Source: Streptomyces guryensis (GTDB lineage: Bacteria > Actinomycetota > Actinomycetes > Streptomycetales > Streptomycetaceae). Taken from it: a DNA stretch of 64,000 bases. This document shows, in pieces, positions 61,803-64,000 of the stretch (position 1 is its first letter; every line of letters starts with the position of its first letter). The DNA lies in NCBI RefSeq assembly GCF_021261325.1, contig NZ_JAJSBI010000001.1:310001-374000 (forward strand). The letters are read 5' to 3'. The translations under genes and the position numbers were made by a program. The notes beneath the pieces are model-generated. The model searched no databases and was not told where the DNA came from. It saw only the letters and a list, made by a program, of their open reading frames with translations.

Positions 61803-63677
61803 GTGAGCGACACACAGACACTGATCGAGAACCGTCCGCCGAGCGTGGCGACCCTCTTCCTGGAACGCGTCGTGGCCACACCGGACGCGGAGGCCTACCG
61901 CTATCCGGTGGCGCCCGCCTCCGGTGGGGGCCCCGACGACTGGAAGGCGCTCAGCTGGGCGCAGGCCGCGGAGCGGGTCTACGCGATCGCGGCCGGTCTG
62001 ATCGAACTGGGCGTGCAGCCCGAGCAGCGCGTCGCGCTGGCCGCCTCCACCCGGGTCGAGTGGATCCTCGCCGACCTCGGCATCCTGTGCGCCGGAGCGG
62101 CCACGACCACGGTCTACCCGCAGACGAACGCCGACGAGTCGGCGTTCATCCTCTCCGACTCGGAGAGCCGGGTGCTGATCGCGGAGGACGCGGCACAGCT
62201 CGCCAAGGCGGTCGAGAAGCGCGGCGAGCTGCCCGACCTCACGCATGTCGTCGTGATCGACCCCGCAGGAGTCGAGACCGGCGACTGGGTCCTCACCCTC
62301 AGCGAGCTGGAGGCGCGGGGCGCCGCCCGCCTCGAGAAGGACCCCGACCTGATCAAGGAGCGGGTCGGTGCGATCACGTCCGATCAGCTCGCGACCCTGA
62401 TCTACACCTCGGGCACGACCGGCCGTCCCAAGGGCGTGCGCCTGCCGCACGACAACTGGTCGTACATGGCCAAGGCGATCGCCGCGACCGGCCTGATCAG
62501 CACCGACGACGTGCAGTACCTGTGGCTGCCGCTCGCGCACGTCTTCGGCAAGGTGCTCACCTCGGGCCAGATCGAGGTCGGTCACGTCACCGCAGTCGAC
62601 GGCCGCGTCGACAAGATCATCGAGAATCTGCCGGTCGTGCAGCCGACGTACATGGCGGCCGTCCCGCGCATCTTCGAGAAGGTCTACAACGGGGTCGCGG
62701 CCAAGGCGAAGGCCGGCGGCGGCGCCAAGTACAAGATCTTCCAGTGGGCGGCCGAGGTCGCCCGCGAGTACGCCAAGACCGCGCAGGACAACTTCCGGCG
62801 CACCGGCACGGCGTCCGTCCCGTTCTCGCTCGGCGCCAAGCACAAGGTCGCCGACGCGCTGGTCTTCGCCAAGATCCGCGAGGCCTTCGGCGGGAACCTG
62901 CGGGCCTGTGTCTCCGGGTCGGCGGCCCTCGCGCCGGAGATCGGCTACTTCTTCGCCGGCGCCGGCATCCACATCCTGGAGGGCTACGGCCTCACCGAGT
63001 CCTCCGCCGCCTCCTTCGTGAACCCCGGCGAGGCCTACCGCACCGGCACGGTCGGCAAGCCGCTGCCCGGCACGGAGGTGCGGATCGCGGACGACGGGGA
63101 GATCCTGCTGCGCGGCCCGGGCATCATGGAGGGCTACCACGGGCTGCCCGAGAAGACCGCCGAGGTGCTGGAGTCGGACGGCTGGTTCCACACCGGTGAC
63201 ATCGGTGAGCTGTCGCCCGACGGGTATCTGCGCATCACCGACCGCAAGAAGGACCTCATCAAGACGTCCGGCGGCAAGTACATCGCGCCCGCGGAGGTCG
63301 AGGGGCAGTTCAAGGCGGTGTGCCCGTACGTCTCCAACATCCTGGTGCACGGGGCCGACCGGAACTTCTGCACCGCGCTCATCGCGCTGGACGAGCCGTC
63401 CATTCTCGACTGGGCCAAGGAGAACGGGCTGGAGGGCAAGTCGTACGCCGAGGTCGTGGCTGCGCCGACCACCGTTGCGCTGATCGAGGGGTACGTCAAG
63501 GAGCTCAACGCAGGGCTTCAGCGGTGGCAGACCGTGAAGAAGTTCCGGTTGTTGCCGCGGGATCTCGATGTGGAGCACGGTGAGATCACGCCCAGCTTGA
63601 AGCTGAAGCGGCCTGTTGTCGAGCGGGAGTACAAGCACCTCATTGATGAGATGTACGCGGGGACGCGCGAAGCGTAG
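61803..63677 (+). CDS. Long-chain acyl-CoA synthetase (AMP-forming)
   Basis: 624 residues. The AMP-binding motif YTSGTTGRPKG (201-211), GYGLTESSA, DGWFHTGDIG and the C-terminal DRKKDLIKTSGGKYIAP are complete. It activates fatty acids with ATP and CoA; long-chain members such as FadD15 have this size. GTG 61803 follows GGAGG (61794-61798). An in-frame extension to 61626 is rejected because it covers the promoter and operator-like sites. Confidence 0.92.
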   Translation: MSDTQTLIENRPPSVATLFLERVVATPDAEAYRYPVAPASGGGPDDWKALSWAQAAERVYAIAAGLIELGVQPEQRVALAASTRVEWILADLGILCAGAATTTVYPQTNADESAFILSDSESRVLIAEDAAQLAKAVEKRGELPDLTHVVVIDPAGVETGDWVLTLSELEARGAARLEKDPDLIKERVGAITSDQLATLIYTSGTTGRPKGVRLPHDNWSYMAKAIAATGLISTDDVQYLWLPLAHVFGKVLTSGQIEVGHVTAVDGRVDKIIENLPVVQPTYMAAVPRIFEKVYNGVAAKAKAGGGAKYKIFQWAAEVAREYAKTAQDNFRRTGTASVPFSLGAKHKVADALVFAKIREAFGGNLRACVSGSAALAPEIGYFFAGAGIHILEGYGLTESSAASFVNPGEAYRTGTVGKPLPGTEVRIADDGEILLRGPGIMEGYHGLPEKTAEVLESDGWFHTGDIGELSPDGYLRITDRKKDLIKTSGGKYIAPAEVEGQFKAVCPYVSNILVHGADRNFCTALIALDEPSILDWAKENGLEGKSYAEVVAAPTTVALIEGYVKELNAGLQRWQTVKKFRLLPRDLDVEHGEITPSLKLKRPVVEREYKHLIDEMYAGTREA

Positions 63678-63721
63678 GGGGTGGCCGGGGACCGTCGGCG
63701 ACTGAATCGTCGTCGCGGCTG

Positions 63722-63759
63722 GTCGCGCCCACGCGGCGGAGCCGCAAATCGATACAGCC
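63722..63759. repeat. Dispersed 38-bp intergenic repeat, copy 2
   Basis: Identical over 38 bp to 37364-37401 and, like it, between a + strand gene and a convergent minus-strand gene. Confidence 0.85.
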
Positions 63760-63782
63760 ACCGCGCCCCTGAAAGACAAGAG

Positions 63783-64000
63783 CTAGAAGGCGCGGCCCCT
63801 GGCTACGAGTTCCCGGAGCTCCCGGACCTGCACACGCAGTGCTGCCAGGTCCGGGGGCTCCTCCGCGTCCAGCTGCCTTTCCAGTTCGGCCAGTCCGGTG
63901 CCCACCTCGCCGTAGTCCGACTGCTCCTGGGCCAGTATTCGTTCCAGTTGTCGGTTCTTGCGGTGGAGGTCCAGGAAGACGCTGACCTTTGCCCTCAGGA
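63783..64000 (-). CDS. Partial gene: end of a response-regulator-like protein with coiled coil
   Basis: The 5' part lies beyond the right edge. The visible 72 residues read LRAKVSVFLDLHRKNRQLER, which resembles the last helix of a receiver domain, then EQSDYGEVGTGLAELERQLD and LRVQVRELRELVARGRAF, a probable coiled coil. The stop is TAG (complement of 63783-63785). A receiver domain joined to a helical linker is common in hybrid sensor proteins, but with so little sequence the call is tentative. Confidence 0.5.
   Translation of the reverse strand, partial: LRAKVSVFLDLHRKNRQLERILAQEQSDYGEVGTGLAELERQLDAEEPPDLAALRVQVRELRELVARGRAF

Overview
The window is a stretch of a Streptomyces chromosome core. 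The DNA is very GC-rich with strong G/C at third codon positions, GTG starts are common, and the gene order (valS-folC-ndk-mreBCD-pbp2-rodA, rne-rplU-rpmA-obg, proB/proA, nadD, rsfS, leuS, comEA/comEC, holA, rpsT, lepA) is the conserved streptomycete order. No prophage, insertion sequence, CRISPR array or integrated plasmid was seen. Almost all genes are on the + strand; the exceptions are a DUF899 gene, an M48 protease, a two-gene redox operon, rpsT and a partial gene at the right edge.

Layout. 1-2.7 kb: end of valS, folC, a DUF4233 membrane gene and ndk. 2.9-9.3 kb: the mreB-mreC-mreD-pbp2-rodA elongation/spore-wall cluster. 9.5-13.1 kb: a CYTH-CHAD protein and a TIGR03960-type radical SAM protein with a very strong terminator. 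13.2-16.1 kb: an accessory insert (GT2 glycosyltransferase, convergent DUF899 gene, and an unusual membrane protein built of repeated V-L-x-P-V-G units). 16.1-23.3 kb: DUF2344/TIGR03936 protein, giant RNase E/G, L21, L27, Obg. 23.8-31.1 kb: PhoD phosphodiesterase and a wall-polymer locus (CDP-ribitol-type bifunctional enzyme, membrane-fused TagF-like polymerase, GT2). 31.3-35.5 kb: a gene remnant, proB, a decaying minisatellite, a small gene and proA. 35.6-42.8 kb: two sibling membrane proteins, M48 protease, two 53-residue membrane proteins, nadD, a divergent LCP protein, rsfS and a phosphatase. 42.9-46.8 kb: two identical tRNA-Ala(GGC) genes bracketing two tiny zinc-finger genes, then a minus-strand heme-membrane/flavoprotein operon. 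47-50 kb: leuS with a leader-peptide attenuator. 50-59 kb: degV, comEA, comEC, arylamine N-acetyltransferase, YceI-like protein, holA. 59-64 kb: rpsT, lepA, an acyl-CoA synthetase and a partial response-regulator-like gene.

Functionally the window joins envelope assembly (Mre complex, PBP2/RodA, teichoic-type polymer synthesis, LCP-like attachment protein, small membrane proteins) with translation and RNA decay (tRNA synthetases, L21/L27/S20, Obg, RsfS, LepA, RNase E). Several genes have a -10 hexamer ending 6-7 nt before the start codon, the signature of leaderless mRNAs. The points most worth a second look are the NuoF-ferredoxin/heme-b operon with a lost cluster cysteine, the LCP protein lacking canonical catalytic residues, the P-V-G repeat membrane protein, the leuS attenuator, the nested palindrome inside the wall-polymer locus, and a truncated gene carrying a TTA codon.
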